Shown piece by piece: positions 52,435 to 64,000 of a stretch of DNA of 64,000 bases (position 1 is the first letter of the stretch; each line of letters starts with the position of its first letter). The notes under the pieces were generated by a model. It saw only the letters and a program-made list of their open reading frames with translations. It searched no databases and had not been told where the DNA came from. Origin of the DNA: Leptospira ainazelensis (GTDB taxonomy: Bacteria; Spirochaetota; Leptospiria; Leptospirales; Leptospiraceae); contig NZ_JAFFPT010000025.1 of the NCBI RefSeq assembly GCF_016918785.1, positions 232,001 through 296,000 of the forward strand, written 5' to 3'. Made by a program: the position numbers and the translations under genes.

Positions 52435-52886
52435 CGGAAGAAAGATCTTTTTACGTTCCCCCCGGCGGACCACCCGGTCCGGTTCCCGGTCTTCAGCTTG
52501 TCTTTAACGTCGTGGGAGAAGTATCTCTTCGAAAGTTGGTTTCCGATTTTTACGATCAGATTCCGCAGAGCCCGATCGCTTTTATGTTTCCGGAGAATGT
52601 GGAAGAGAGCAAAACGAAATCGGCTGATTTTTTGATTCAAGTGACCGGAGGCCCTCCTTATTATTCTCAAAATTACGGTCCTCCTCGTATGAGAGCGCGT
52701 CATCTTCCTTTTCCCATCGACGAAAAAGCGAGAAGGGTTTGGCTTTCTTGTTATCGGAAGGCCTTGGACGGTTGGGATGCGGATTCTTCGCAAAAGGAAA
52801 TCCTCTGGAGTTTTCTGAAAGACTTTTCGGGATGGATGGTGAATTTGGAAAACAAAACGGAGGAGTCGAATGGCGTCCAAGAATAA
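52431..52886 (+). CDS. Truncated haemoglobin (group II-like)
   Basis: A 151-residue haem protein that in relatives binds oxygen or nitric oxide. The core [20 protein letters not shown] then [17 protein letters not shown] with H91 as proximal ligand is characteristic of YjbI/trHbO proteins. A short Pro/Gly-rich N-terminal segment ([12 protein letters not shown]) precedes the globin fold. The ATGA overlap with the Nudix gene and the 17-base overlap with the acylphosphatase gene show that all three are translated together. Confidence 0.88.
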   Translation: MTEERSFYVPPGGPPGPVPGLQLVFNVVGEVSLRKLVSDFYDQIPQSPIAFMFPENVEESKTKSADFLIQVTGGPPYYSQNYGPPRMRARHLPFPIDEKARRVWLSCYRKALDGWDADSSQKEILWSFLKDFSGWMVNLENKTEESNGVQE

Positions 52887-53157
52887 CGTAAGGGCAAAAA
52901 TTCTAGTTCGAGGTAAGGTGCAGGGAGTGGGCTTTCGCTATTATATTCTCCAGCGAGCGCAAGAATGTAGACTCAGCGGTTTCACTCAAAATCTTCCCGG
53001 TGGAGAAGTGGAAACCGTCGTCGAAGGCGATAGGATTTTTATCGAAGATCTTTACAAAGCGATTCAGAGAGGCCCCAAAGGCTCCGAGGTAAAAGAAGCT
53101 TTGATTACTTGGGAAGAAGCGAAAGGACATTTTCGAACTTTCGAAATCAAAAAATAA
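52870..53157 (+). CDS. acyP: Acylphosphatase
   Basis: A 95-residue enzyme that hydrolyses carboxyl-phosphate bonds. The catalytic arginine (R23) and asparagine (N41) lie in [16 protein letters not shown] and [18 protein letters not shown], the acylphosphatase signature. It is fused to no other domain. It starts 17 bases inside the globin gene. Confidence 0.94.
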   Translation: MASKNNVRAKILVRGKVQGVGFRYYILQRAQECRLSGFTQNLPGGEVETVVEGDRIFIEDLYKAIQRGPKGSEVKEALITWEEAKGHFRTFEIKK

Positions 53158-53160
53158 TTT

Positions 53161-54783
53161 CTATTTTCCCTTTCTCGCGGTTGCCGTACTCGGAGATCGT
53201 TCGCCGTTTGATTTTGAAACGTTCTCCTCTTTGACTTCTGTTACGGAAGGATCCGTCTCAGTCTCGATGAGCCATTCCGCACGGATTTTATCCAATTGTT
53301 TTTTTCGATTTTCCTTATACGCGATTTCACGCGAAAGCTGTTCGAACTGAGTGATCGACTCTTCGTGTTCTAAAGAGGATTCCAATAAGCCGAAGGCTCC
53401 TAAGAAGCTGAGAACTTTCGAAAACCAAGAAAGGTTTTCCTTATAACAGAAGTATTTGAGTTTTGCAAGGGCTTCTCTAAAATCGCTCTTTCTGAATGAA
53501 GCCGCGAGTTCGTTCTTTTCCTTTTTTAAAAGAAAAAGAAAACTTTTCAAAAGTTCCTTTTTAAAGGAATACTTTTCGGTCATCGATTGGATCAGATTTA
53601 GGATCGTATCCTCTTTTTTCTGGCAGATACAAGTCACCCGTTTCCCTTTTTCGTACCAATCGCAAGAGATACAATCCGGATCCCTTTTTAGATTGTCTAC
53701 GATCGAATAGGAGAATTCCTTATCCTCGTCCAAATTGATGATTACAAACTGAGAGAGTGCGTCGTTTTTCATCGACATCATCGTCTTTAACATTTTGATC
53801 GATCTTAATTCTTCCGCGGAAGCCTTTAAGTTTTTTAGATGATCGTGTTTGCGGGATATGTAATTCGCGAGAATTAAGAAGTCTTTAAACGTTTCCGGAA
53901 TGAGACCGCCTAAACTTTCGCCGATGATCTTCAACTCTTCCGAAACGAATTTTTCTTCCAAACTCGAAATCGAGCCGGAATAATTTAAGTCGATCACGAT
54001 TTCTTTTCTATGTTCGGTAATCAAATCCCAGACGGTTTTGTATTTTTCTTTCAGACGTTTCGAGAATTGGTTGAGATAATAACTTTTGAGAATGTCGAAC
54101 GCCTTTCCCGAGAGTTCGTCGGTGACGTGAAAAAGACCGGTTGTCTGAGTCACCGCGATATATTCGTTTTCGTGAATGGTTTCAAAAATGATCTGGATCG
54201 AATCCTTGACGACTTCCTCTTTTAGAAGTTCCTTAAACGTAAACGAAAATATCCACTTTTTGATATCGAAAGAATCCCTTACAAAGGTGGAAGCGGTTCC
54301 GGATATCAAGTATTCAAAAATGGAAATCAATTCGCTGATCTGAAACGGCTCGCATCCGAGGATATAATTTTGGATCGCAAAGGAGGACTTGCTCAAACTG
54401 TTGAGATAAATTTCTTTTAAGTTCTCGCGATTGGAAGGTTTGAATTGTTTTTCCGAAATAAAACAGATACAGATCGTTAGCTGGCTCGTTTCCGGAAGGA
54501 ACTTAAACTCGGGAAACGCAAAGATCAGATTTAGATCCGAAAGTTTTTTGAGGGTATTTACATAGATCGGCTTGGAACCTTCGTCTTTCCATACTTTCAA
54601 AATTTTCCCCGAGAAAAATCCTTCCAAGGTCGTATGGTTTCGGATTTGGTAGAGGAGTTCGATTTCTTTCGGATTTAAAAAAATCGCCTCTTGATCGGTC
54701 GCTTCCGCCTCGTTCCGAAGATACAGATAGGAAGGCATGAGGTTTTCATATTTCTCATGGTCGTATAGAGTCTCTTTATCCAA
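53161..54783 (-). CDS. Large cytosolic protein of unknown function
   Basis: A 540-residue, mostly helical protein without signal peptide or membrane segments. It includes a cysteine cluster, DPDCISCDWYEKGKRVTCIC (CxxC then CxC), that could bind a metal. The last 40 residues are low complexity and basic (KSNGERSPSTATARKGK). The N-terminal 100 residues contain NPKEIELLYQIRNHTTLEGF, which recalls PatA/DUF4388-type N-terminal modules, but I cannot assign it. It converges on the acylphosphatase gene with a 3-base gap. Confidence 0.65.
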   Translation of the reverse strand: MDKETLYDHEKYENLMPSYLYLRNEAEATDQEAIFLNPKEIELLYQIRNHTTLEGFFSGKILKVWKDEGSKPIYVNTLKKLSDLNLIFAFPEFKFLPETSQLTICICFISEKQFKPSNRENLKEIYLNSLSKSSFAIQNYILGCEPFQISELISIFEYLISGTASTFVRDSFDIKKWIFSFTFKELLKEEVVKDSIQIIFETIHENEYIAVTQTTGLFHVTDELSGKAFDILKSYYLNQFSKRLKEKYKTVWDLITEHRKEIVIDLNYSGSISSLEEKFVSEELKIIGESLGGLIPETFKDFLILANYISRKHDHLKNLKASAEELRSIKMLKTMMSMKNDALSQFVIINLDEDKEFSYSIVDNLKRDPDCISCDWYEKGKRVTCICQKKEDTILNLIQSMTEKYSFKKELLKSFLFLLKKEKNELAASFRKSDFREALAKLKYFCYKENLSWFSKVLSFLGAFGLLESSLEHEESITQFEQLSREIAYKENRKKQLDKIRAEWLIETETDPSVTEVKEENVSKSNGERSPSTATARKGK

Positions 54784-55038
54784 ACCTGCTACCTCGCCGG
54801 AAGAATTTCAAATCGAAGTGAAGAGATTTTACACTACATATAAATCGAGAATAGCAAAAAAAAACCGTTCCATGAATTTATGTTTCATTTGGAGTTTTTT
54901 TTAATGCGACAATTTTTTCTAAAACACATTCCAAAATTCTCAAAGATCGAAAATTAGGAAAGAATATCCGGAACTCGATAAGAGTTGCATTGGCTTTTAA
55001 AAAACGAATTCTTGGTTCTGTATACTGGGGGACGATAC

Positions 55039-56039
55039 TTGAAAAAAAGAAGATTGGGTAAATCAGGAATGGTGGTTTCCGAAATCTGCATGGGGACGAT
55101 GACGTTCGGTTCCACTTGCGACGAAAAGGAAGCGTTTCGTATTTTGGATCGAGCATTCGACGCGGGAATCGACTTTTACGATACCGCGGAAATTTACCCG
55201 GTCCCGCCTGACGCGAGTTATGTGTATGAAACCGAGAAAATTTTCGGAAAATGGCTTAAAACGAAATCGAGGGACTCCATTTTGATCGCAACCAAGGTTT
55301 GTGGTCCCGGACACGGTTGGTTTTCTCCTCCGGTGCGCGAGGGGAAAACCGCGCTGGATCGAAGGCATATTCGAGTCGCGATCGAAGGAAGTCTCAAACG
55401 TCTCGGAACCGATTTTGTGGATCTTTATCAATCTCACTGGCCCGATCACGATTTCGGATACGAGGAAACTCTCGAAGTTCTAACCGAACTCGTTCAAGAG
55501 GGAAAGGTTCGGTATATCGGCAACAGCAATGAAACCGCTTGGGGAATGATGAAAAGTCTTTCAGTTTCCGAAAAGTTCGGTTTATCACGTTATGAGTCCA
55601 TTCAAAATAATTTTAGTATTCTCAATCGAAGATTCGAAGACGCGTTATCCGATATCTGTCGCAGAGAAGGTGTGAGTTTGCTTCCGTATTCTCCGCTCGC
55701 GGGCGGTGTTCTTTCGGGAAAATACAATTCTCCAAATCCTCCCCAGAACGCCCGATTCAGCCGTTATATCAATTCCGGCGAAAGACAAAGAAAGATGGCG
55801 AATCGATTTTTGAACGAAGGAACCTTGGCTTCGACCGAGAAATTGTTAAAAGTCGCCGAGACCGCCGGGATGTCTTTGACGGTCCTTGCAGTTGCCTGGT
55901 CGAAACAACACGACTACGTCGCCTCCACGATTGTAGGTGCGAATACCGTGGGGCAATTGGATGAAATTCTAAAAGCTCAAAACGTGATCTTAACCGAAGA
56001 CATTCTCAAAAAGATAGACGAAGTTTCCAAAGAGATTCC

Positions 56040-56055
<16 letters not shown>
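55039..56055 (+). CDS. Aldo-keto reductase
   Basis: A 338-residue NADPH-dependent oxidoreductase of the Tas-like branch. [21 protein letters not shown] opens the barrel. The catalytic residues are D and Y in FYDTAEIY, K in [10 protein letters not shown] and H in YQSHWPD. The start is TTG at 55039, six bases after GGGGGA; the earlier in-frame start at 54985 lacks a ribosome site. It overlaps the convergent KtrA gene by 16 bases. Confidence 0.9.
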
Positions 56056-56753
<698 letters not shown>

Positions 56754-56765
56754 AAAATCCTGCCT

Positions 56766-58564
<1,799 letters not shown>

Positions 58565-58565
<1 letters not shown>

Positions 58566-59359
58566 TAAAAAGTGATATTAAAGAGTCTGATATCGATTTT
58601 GTATTCTCTTCCCGGAAAAACGGAAGCCGAGGCTCCGGCGATCGGAATCGGGACGGAGTTACCAAAACCAAGAGAGTCCGGAGACGTCGGTTCCACCGGA
58701 GGAGAAGCAGGTTCGTTTTCTTTTTTTGTCGCTTCCAAGTCCTTCATATCCTTCCAAGCGTTTGCAAACGCGAGACTTGTGCCAAAGGTGAAGATAAAGA
58801 CCGAACCTCCGAAGGTTTTTTGAAACTTACTGACTCCCCCGAATTTCGGAGAAGAAGCGATTGCATAACCGAGACCGAGTGTGATCGGAAGAGTCATGAA
58901 AAAAATGATCGAAAATCTTCTCATGGTCGTTTCCGTATATTTTTCTTCTTCCATGATTTGGTTCTGTCTTTTTTTTCTTTCGGATTGTTGGGCTTGTCTC
59001 TGGAGAATCGCTTCGACATTGATCTGACCGGTGAGAGGGTTTACGAGATTTTCTTGTCCGCGTTCCACGTTCGGATTTGTGGTTCTTCTTAAACCCCCGG
59101 TGCCGGTGGTGGTGGAGAAAGGAAGTTCGAACGGAACTTGAGCGTTTTTCGGAGAAACAAGGACCGGTTTTTTAATCGCGGGAGGAATTGTGTATTCTTG
59201 ATAACCTTCCCGGTTAGGAGTATCTTTATAATTTCGAAGATTGAAGTCGTACGGATCCGCAAAGTCGCTCTGGCTCTGGGAATACAATCCTGTCAGGTTT
59301 GCGACGGAAAGAATCAGAAGAATGGCCGTTAACTTACGGATGTCCTGGAATCTGGTCAT
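58565..59359 (-). CDS. Unknown membrane protein coupled to the KtrB-like gene
   Basis: A 264-residue protein. An N-terminal signal or anchor ([20 protein letters not shown]) is followed by a Pro/Asn/Gln-rich extracytoplasmic segment, then two membrane helices (about 152-170 [18 protein letters not shown], and about 182-202 [17 protein letters not shown]), and a C-terminal tail with [13 protein letters not shown]. The coding frame is clean. GAGGAAAGG precedes the ATG. It is not a known Ktr partner; coupling by TAATG is the only evidence for a link. Confidence 0.68.
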
Positions 59360-59416
59360 GGCCTTTCCTCTACAATCTGCCGCAGGCAGGTCGAGGCAAG
59401 AATTTTTAGGGGCGCT

Positions 59417-60751
59417 TTAAGAGGCGGATTTCCGACCGCTCAGAATTTCCGAAGAAAAGAGAAAAGAATTCTGTCTCACTGATTCCAAGATTTCCACGCT
59501 TAAACCTATTTTTTCAGCCTTCCGATATTCTTCTTCGATCGTGGTGCCGAAAATTCCGGGGTCGTCCGTTGAGATCGTAAATCTCAAATCGTGTTTTGAG
59601 AATCTTAAAATCGGATGAGTTTTTGGATCGCGGACCATGCCGATGTATTCGTTCGAACTAGGACAAGATTCAATCACTGCGTTTGTTTTTTTGATTTGGT
59701 CGATGCAGAAATTCTGAAAACCGAAACACTCTTGAAGAAAGGAGGGACTCATCTCCAGTTCGACGGTTTCTTTGTGTTTGAGAGAATCGATTTCGTTCCC
59801 GATTCTTTCCCTTGAAGGTGTTTCAAAGTAAGAATCCAATTCTTCTTTTCGATCATAATAGAATTGCAGTTGATCGAGACGTTCCGATTTGGATTCGAGA
59901 ATTTTTCCTTTCAGACTGAAAGGATCGAGACCTAAGGCGATCGCGTGTCCAAGGCGATGAGCGCCCCAATCCGCACATTCTAAAACCCAACGGCAAGCGG
60001 AAAGGATGGACTTATCTTGAAAACTTTCTCCCACGTGATAGAGAATCGAAAGCGCGGAATCTTTTTGCGCGAAGTTGTCCTTGTTTACCTCTTCTAAAAA
60101 TTTACGTTTGTCCTTGGGAGGAAAACCTTCTTCAATATAACAAAAATCTAAACCGACTAGGAAATCCCGGATGAGGGAATCTTTTTCCATCAAACGTTTG
60201 AGAAGCTCGTATTCCAGAAAGACGTCCCCGTCCCTGTGTAAGGAAACTACCAGTTTACCCTTTGCAAGGCCGCCGGTTTTTTCCTCTCCTTTCGCAAGAC
60301 CTTCGCAGGCTGCGATCGTCTTTTCGTAGATTCCTTCTTCCGTATCTTTGGGAGAATACATGATTCTGTATTCTCCGAAGGTAACACCTTGAGAAAATTG
60401 ATCCTCCACGATGCGAGAAGCGACTAACGCGATTTCTTCCGGATTAAATTTGGATAGGGCGATGATAAGATTGAATTTCGCCTGAAATTCCGGAAAAGGT
60501 CCGTGATGATTGAACTGGTAGAGTTTACGGAAAGAATCCGGATTCTTATAATCCTCAAAAAAAGTTTCAGTGGAAATATTCTTACCGTAACACTGTTGAT
60601 AAGAATGTGTAAAAATTTCCCAACGAGGGGAAGGATTCGATTTTCCGATCTCAAAAAGAAATTCGGAAGTGATGGAACCGTAGAGATGATTGTGAAGATC
60701 TGCGTAATGTTTCATAGTATTTCGGTTTTTTAAATTTATATTAGCTTCCAT
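59417..60751 (-). CDS. Adenosine deaminase-like metal-dependent hydrolase
   Basis: A 444-residue protein of the adenosine/adenylate deaminase superfamily. H20 and H22 ([10 protein letters not shown]) are the metal histidines, followed by ILYHVGESF and RLGHAIAL, then the pair D396 and D397 in [22 protein letters not shown] is the conserved S-N-x-x-x-G stretch. It is longer than typical adenosine deaminase (about 330-350), from an insertion in the middle. Its substrate may be adenosine or another purine-like compound. The start may be 60751 or ATG 60715. Confidence 0.8.
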   Translation of the reverse strand: MEANINLKNRNTMKHYADLHNHLYGSITSEFLFEIGKSNPSPRWEIFTHSYQQCYGKNISTETFFEDYKNPDSFRKLYQFNHHGPFPEFQAKFNLIIALSKFNPEEIALVASRIVEDQFSQGVTFGEYRIMYSPKDTEEGIYEKTIAACEGLAKGEEKTGGLAKGKLVVSLHRDGDVFLEYELLKRLMEKDSLIRDFLVGLDFCYIEEGFPPKDKRKFLEEVNKDNFAQKDSALSILYHVGESFQDKSILSACRWVLECADWGAHRLGHAIALGLDPFSLKGKILESKSERLDQLQFYYDRKEELDSYFETPSRERIGNEIDSLKHKETVELEMSPSFLQECFGFQNFCIDQIKKTNAVIESCPSSNEYIGMVRDPKTHPILRFSKHDLRFTISTDDPGIFGTTIEEEYRKAEKIGLSVEILESVRQNSFLFSSEILSGRKSAS

Positions 60752-60894
60752 GGAACGAGTTCTTTCGAATCGAAAAAAAACAACCTGCGGGGATCCGCCT
60801 GTTTACGTACTTCAAAAAAAGGAGAGCGAGTGTGAAAGAAATTTTTACGAAAAAAAGTAGTTTTCTGTAAAAGACTTACAAACCTGGATGAACC

Positions 60895-62268
60895 TTGAAA
60901 ACTCTACGTCATTTACTTCATACGTTTTATAGAAATATCCGGCCCAGTCTTTTGAATACGATGATTCTCAAGTTGGCGGTTCCCGTCGTCTTCGGGATGC
61001 TCAGTCAAACCGTAGTCTGGGTGACCGACACGATGATGGTGGGAAGACTCGGTAAAAATTCGATCGCTGCCATCGGGATCGGAGGAATCGCCCATTTTAC
61101 GGTTCTTGCGTTTCTCATGGGTTTTTCCATGGGAATTCAGGTTATCGTTTCCAGAAGATTCGGGGAAAAGAACGATTCCGAAATCGGAAGGGTCGGGTTG
61201 ACGACGTTGTATCTAGCTTTGTTTTTTGGAGGATTATTATCGATCGGAGGAGCCGCTGCGAGCGGATGGTTGATGGAACTTCTCAACAAGGACGAAATCG
61301 TAAAAGGACTTTCCACCGATTATCTTTATTTTCGTTTTTTAGGAACGATCTTTTTCTTTTTACTTTTTACGACCCGCGCCTTTACGGACGGACTCGGGAT
61401 CACAACAGCCGGATTGGCTTCCATGATTATAACATGTTTTGCGAATATATTCTTAAACTGGATTTTGATCTACGGACATTTCGGTTTTGAAGCGATGGGT
61501 GTAAAAGGCGCGGCGATCGCATCTTCGCTTGCGGGAGGGGCGGGGCTTCTTGCGTTTCCGTATTACTTTTACAAAAAGGATCTCGGAAAGTATTTCAAAG
61601 GAATTTCTTGGAAATTCAGCTTTTCCCATTTAGAGGAAATTCTCAAGGCGAGTACGGCGCCCGCGTTAGCCGAATTACTGAATAATATTTCTTTTATGAT
61701 TTTTATCGAATTTGCGACGATCGTCGGAACCGCGGCTGTCGCAGTGACCAATATGTTGTTCAGCACTTTGAGTTTATCGTTTTTACCCGGTTATGCGTTC
61801 GGGGTCGCGGCGACGACGATCTTAGGACAGTCGTTAGGAGCGGGGAAGGCGAAACTCGCGTATCACGGGGCGTTTCGCTCCGCATTCTTCTCAGCTTGTG
61901 GGATGGGAACGATGGGATTGATTTTTATTCTTTTCGGAAAGAAGATGTTGTCCGTTTATACAAACGATTCCGAGTTGATCCAGGAAGCATACGGACCTCT
62001 GGTGATTTTAGGAATCATACAAGTTGCGGATGCGTATCACATGGTGATCGGTTCCGCGCTGAGAGGGGCTGGATTACAAGGGTTTGTATTCAAGGCTTAT
62101 ACACTGGCTTCTTATTTTGTCTTTTTACCGGTCGCGTATTTTCTCGGAATCTATTTAAAACTCGGATCTGTAGGATTGTGGTCCGGGATCGTCGCTTGGG
62201 TATTCGTATTGGCGCTTGTTTTTCTGATACGTTTTCGAAGAAGGGATTGGGCCCACAACCGAGTCTAA
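60895..62268 (+). CDS. MATE-family efflux transporter
   Basis: A 457-residue inner-membrane antiporter with 12 hydrophobic segments in two homologous MatE halves. VVFGMLSQTVVWVTDTMMVGRLG and IAAIGIGGIAHFTVLAFLMG mark the first half. The second is recognisable by NNISFMIFIEFATIVGTAAVAV. It exports drugs or organic cations in exchange for Na+ or H+. The start may be TTG 60895 or ATG 60961, which would drop the 22-residue N-terminal extension. Confidence 0.92.
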   Translation: MKTLRHLLHTFYRNIRPSLLNTMILKLAVPVVFGMLSQTVVWVTDTMMVGRLGKNSIAAIGIGGIAHFTVLAFLMGFSMGIQVIVSRRFGEKNDSEIGRVGLTTLYLALFFGGLLSIGGAAASGWLMELLNKDEIVKGLSTDYLYFRFLGTIFFFLLFTTRAFTDGLGITTAGLASMIITCFANIFLNWILIYGHFGFEAMGVKGAAIASSLAGGAGLLAFPYYFYKKDLGKYFKGISWKFSFSHLEEILKASTAPALAELLNNISFMIFIEFATIVGTAAVAVTNMLFSTLSLSFLPGYAFGVAATTILGQSLGAGKAKLAYHGAFRSAFFSACGMGTMGLIFILFGKKMLSVYTNDSELIQEAYGPLVILGIIQVADAYHMVIGSALRGAGLQGFVFKAYTLASYFVFLPVAYFLGIYLKLGSVGLWSGIVAWVFVLALVFLIRFRRRDWAHNRV

Positions 62269-62364
62269 AATGGATCGGAAAGGCACTGAGGCTCGATCCA
62301 AGGCCGAGAAGAGAGGCTTAATCTTTCTTGCCAGATCCGGTTTTTCGGTTTTTCTGGTCTGAAG

Positions 62365-63387
62365 ATGAAAAAAGCGCTCATAACTGGGATTACCGGCCAG
62401 GACGGATCCTATCTAACAGAATTTCTTCTCGGAAAAGGGTATCAAGTGCATGGGATCGTAAGAAGAGCCAGCATGTTCAACCGGGGAAGAATCGAGCATC
62501 TTCGCGGGAACTCCAATCTGGTCCTGCACTATGGAGATTTAACGGATTCGAGTAATCTCAATCGAATCTTGGAAAAAGTATCTCCCGATGAAATTTATAA
62601 TCTTGCGGCGCAATCACACGTGGGAGTTTCTTTTGAAGTTCCCGAATATACTGCGGAAGCGGACGCAGTGGGAACGCTGAGAATTTTAGACGCAATCAAA
62701 CAGATCGGAGTGAAGAGCCGTTTTTATCAGGCTTCCACATCGGAACTCTACGGAAAGGTGCAAGCGATTCCTCAGACGGAAACCACACCCTTCTATCCAA
62801 GATCTCCTTATGCGGTGGCGAAACTTTATGCCTATTGGGCGGTAGTGAATTACAGAGAAGCGTTTGGGATTCACGCATCCAACGGAATTTTATTCAATCA
62901 CGAATCTCCGAGAAGGGGAGAAGGTTTTGTGACTAGAAAGATCACGATCGGAGTGGCGAATCTTCTAGCAAAAAAAGGCGGACCGATTCATCTCGGAAAC
63001 ATGGACGCGAAGAGGGACTGGGGATACGCGCCGGATTACGTAGAGATGATGTGGATGATGTTGCAACAACCGGACCCGGACGACTACGTAGTAGCCACAA
63101 ACGAAACTCATACCGTGAGAGAATTTGTGGAAAAATCTTTCCGCTTTGCCGGAGTGGAAGTTCGTTGGGAAGGGAAGGGAGATTCGGAGAAGGGGTTTGA
63201 CGCAAAGAGCGGACAACTATTGGTCGAAGTGAATCCAAAATTCTACCGTCCTACCGAAGTTGATATTTTGATCGGAGATCCCGCAAAGGCGAAGAAAAAA
63301 CTCGGCTGGGAACCGAAGGTAAAATTCGAAGAACTCGTAAAGATCATGACCAAAGCGGATTGCGAATTGGTCGGAATCAAACTCTAA
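62365..63387 (+). CDS. gmd: GDP-mannose 4,6-dehydratase
   Basis: Converts GDP-mannose to GDP-4-keto-6-deoxymannose, the first step to GDP-fucose, GDP-rhamnose or GDP-perosamine. The 340-residue SDR enzyme has [10 protein letters not shown] at the N-terminus (8-16), the catalytic T125 and E127 (QASTSE), and Y149 with K153 (SPYAVAK). [17 protein letters not shown] is a Gmd signature. It implies a deoxyhexose in the surface polysaccharide. It is 97 bases downstream of the MATE gene on the same strand. Confidence 0.95.
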   Translation: MKKALITGITGQDGSYLTEFLLGKGYQVHGIVRRASMFNRGRIEHLRGNSNLVLHYGDLTDSSNLNRILEKVSPDEIYNLAAQSHVGVSFEVPEYTAEADAVGTLRILDAIKQIGVKSRFYQASTSELYGKVQAIPQTETTPFYPRSPYAVAKLYAYWAVVNYREAFGIHASNGILFNHESPRRGEGFVTRKITIGVANLLAKKGGPIHLGNMDAKRDWGYAPDYVEMMWMMLQQPDPDDYVVATNETHTVREFVEKSFRFAGVEVRWEGKGDSEKGFDAKSGQLLVEVNPKFYRPTEVDILIGDPAKAKKKLGWEPKVKFEELVKIMTKADCELVGIKL

Positions 63388-64000
63388 AACTACATTCCAA
63401 CTTTATAATCTTTTCGGGCGATTCGCTCGCGGGCAGACTCAAAAAAAGGCTCGCGACCGCGCTTTCCGCTTCAATCTCTCGCGAGGAATTTGACCCATTC
63501 CAATTTTCTAATGGAACCGATTTTTTCTTATTCGAAATAAAAATCCGAAATTGTGAGTGAAGTTTTACCGTTTACTACGCTCGAGATTTCCGCTACAATC
63601 GCTATCGCGGGGAGTCGTGAAAACGCTGAAAGACATAAGGGAAAGTTCGGTTTCAGAGGAAGGATTTAGTCAGGAGCGATAATTTTTCGTCTTGATTACG
63701 ACGCAAAGGGAAAGAGAAGAAAACAATTTGAGTTTTGCAAAATAAGAATATTCGTTTATTTGAATGTTCCAACGTTCGCGAAAATTCTATTCTAAAAATC
63801 TAAACGAAAAAAAAAGTTTTCGTTCACCAAAAAAAGGAAGCGAACGATTCGAACGCCAAATTCCCCGGAGAAAAGTTCGAAACGATGAAAGTTTGTGAAG
63901 TTTATCGGAAAGACAGTCGGAACAACGACAGTCCTCTGTAAAAGCCGCGCGGGCCCCCGCCCAAATCGGGGAGCCTTACCTACAAGTTAAAAAAGCGATT
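63388..64000. other. Intergenic sequence to the window edge
   Basis: No protein-coding frame is credible in the last 613 bases. The region carries several short GC-rich and inverted segments. The final stretch (63948-64000) contains CCCCGCCCAAATCGGGG, which echoes the C-rich/G-rich segment at about 1005-1030 near the start of the window. It may be repeat-derived or regulatory for a gene beyond the edge. Confidence 0.45.

Overview
The window reads as chromosomal DNA of a spirochaete of the genus Leptospira, probably a higher-GC member of the pathogen-related clade. This is inferred from two DUF1564-family genes (a family known essentially from Leptospira), the hrcA-grpE-dnaK-dnaJ order behind a CIRCE element, a mitochondrial-type EF-G, many lipoproteins with spirochaete-like lipoboxes, frequent TTG starts and short AT-rich spacers. 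No rRNA genes, insertion sequences, prophage or CRISPR array were seen. One tRNA gene (Arg-CCT) is present.

Layout. 1-7.2 kb (minus strand): prmC, tRNA-Arg, two cyclic-nucleotide-binding regulators, an amidohydrolase, a LysM/degenerate M23 protein and fusA with a clear terminator. 7.5-16.5 kb (plus): a KtrB/TrkH-like potassium transporter, a vapBC toxin-antitoxin pair, eutBC (ethanolamine ammonia-lyase, without microcompartment genes), a UbiA-family prenyltransferase, a TlpA-like thioredoxin, a DUF1566 lipoprotein and an unknown protein. 16.5-21.6 kb (minus): an envelope group of acyltransferase 3, signal peptidase I and two paralogous polytopic glycosyltransferase-like proteins. 21.9-26.8 kb (plus): a helical protein, an SPFH-SHOCT protein, thrC, an orphan GHKL-ATPase-like protein and a tail-anchored protein. 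27-29.8 kb (minus): leuS preceded by a small zinc-ribbon gene. 30-34 kb (plus): a YbbA/YbbP-like ABC pair and a DUF1564 gene. 34.1-41.1 kb (minus): a cysteine-rich secreted protein, a YqgE/AlgH protein, a Gfo/Idh/MocA oxidoreductase, and the heat-shock operon. 41.8-45.6 kb (plus): a PASTA-containing class B PBP and a DUF115 protein. 45.6-54.8 kb (mixed): lipoproteins, a phasin-like gene with two operator-like palindromes, an outer-membrane-like protein, GDPD, a second DUF1564 gene, an alpha/beta hydrolase, a SET-domain protein, and an overlapping Nudix/truncated-haemoglobin/acylphosphatase operon. 55-60.8 kb: an aldo-keto reductase, a KtrAB-like potassium system coupled to an unknown membrane protein, and an adenosine-deaminase-like enzyme. 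60.9-63.4 kb (plus): a MATE transporter and gmd.

Most of the window is ordinary housekeeping sequence. The points that deserve a second look are the phasin-like gene with its paired TTGTGC palindromes, the DUF1564 proteins that resemble ribbon-helix-helix DNA binders, the three-gene coupled unit around KtrAB, the orphan GHKL-like plus tail-anchored pair, the eukaryote-like SET protein, the dispersed TAGGAGTTCCTA and GTCGGAATTCCGAC intergenic palindromes, and the hairpin between dnaK and dnaJ. No searches could be run, so family names come from motifs read by eye.
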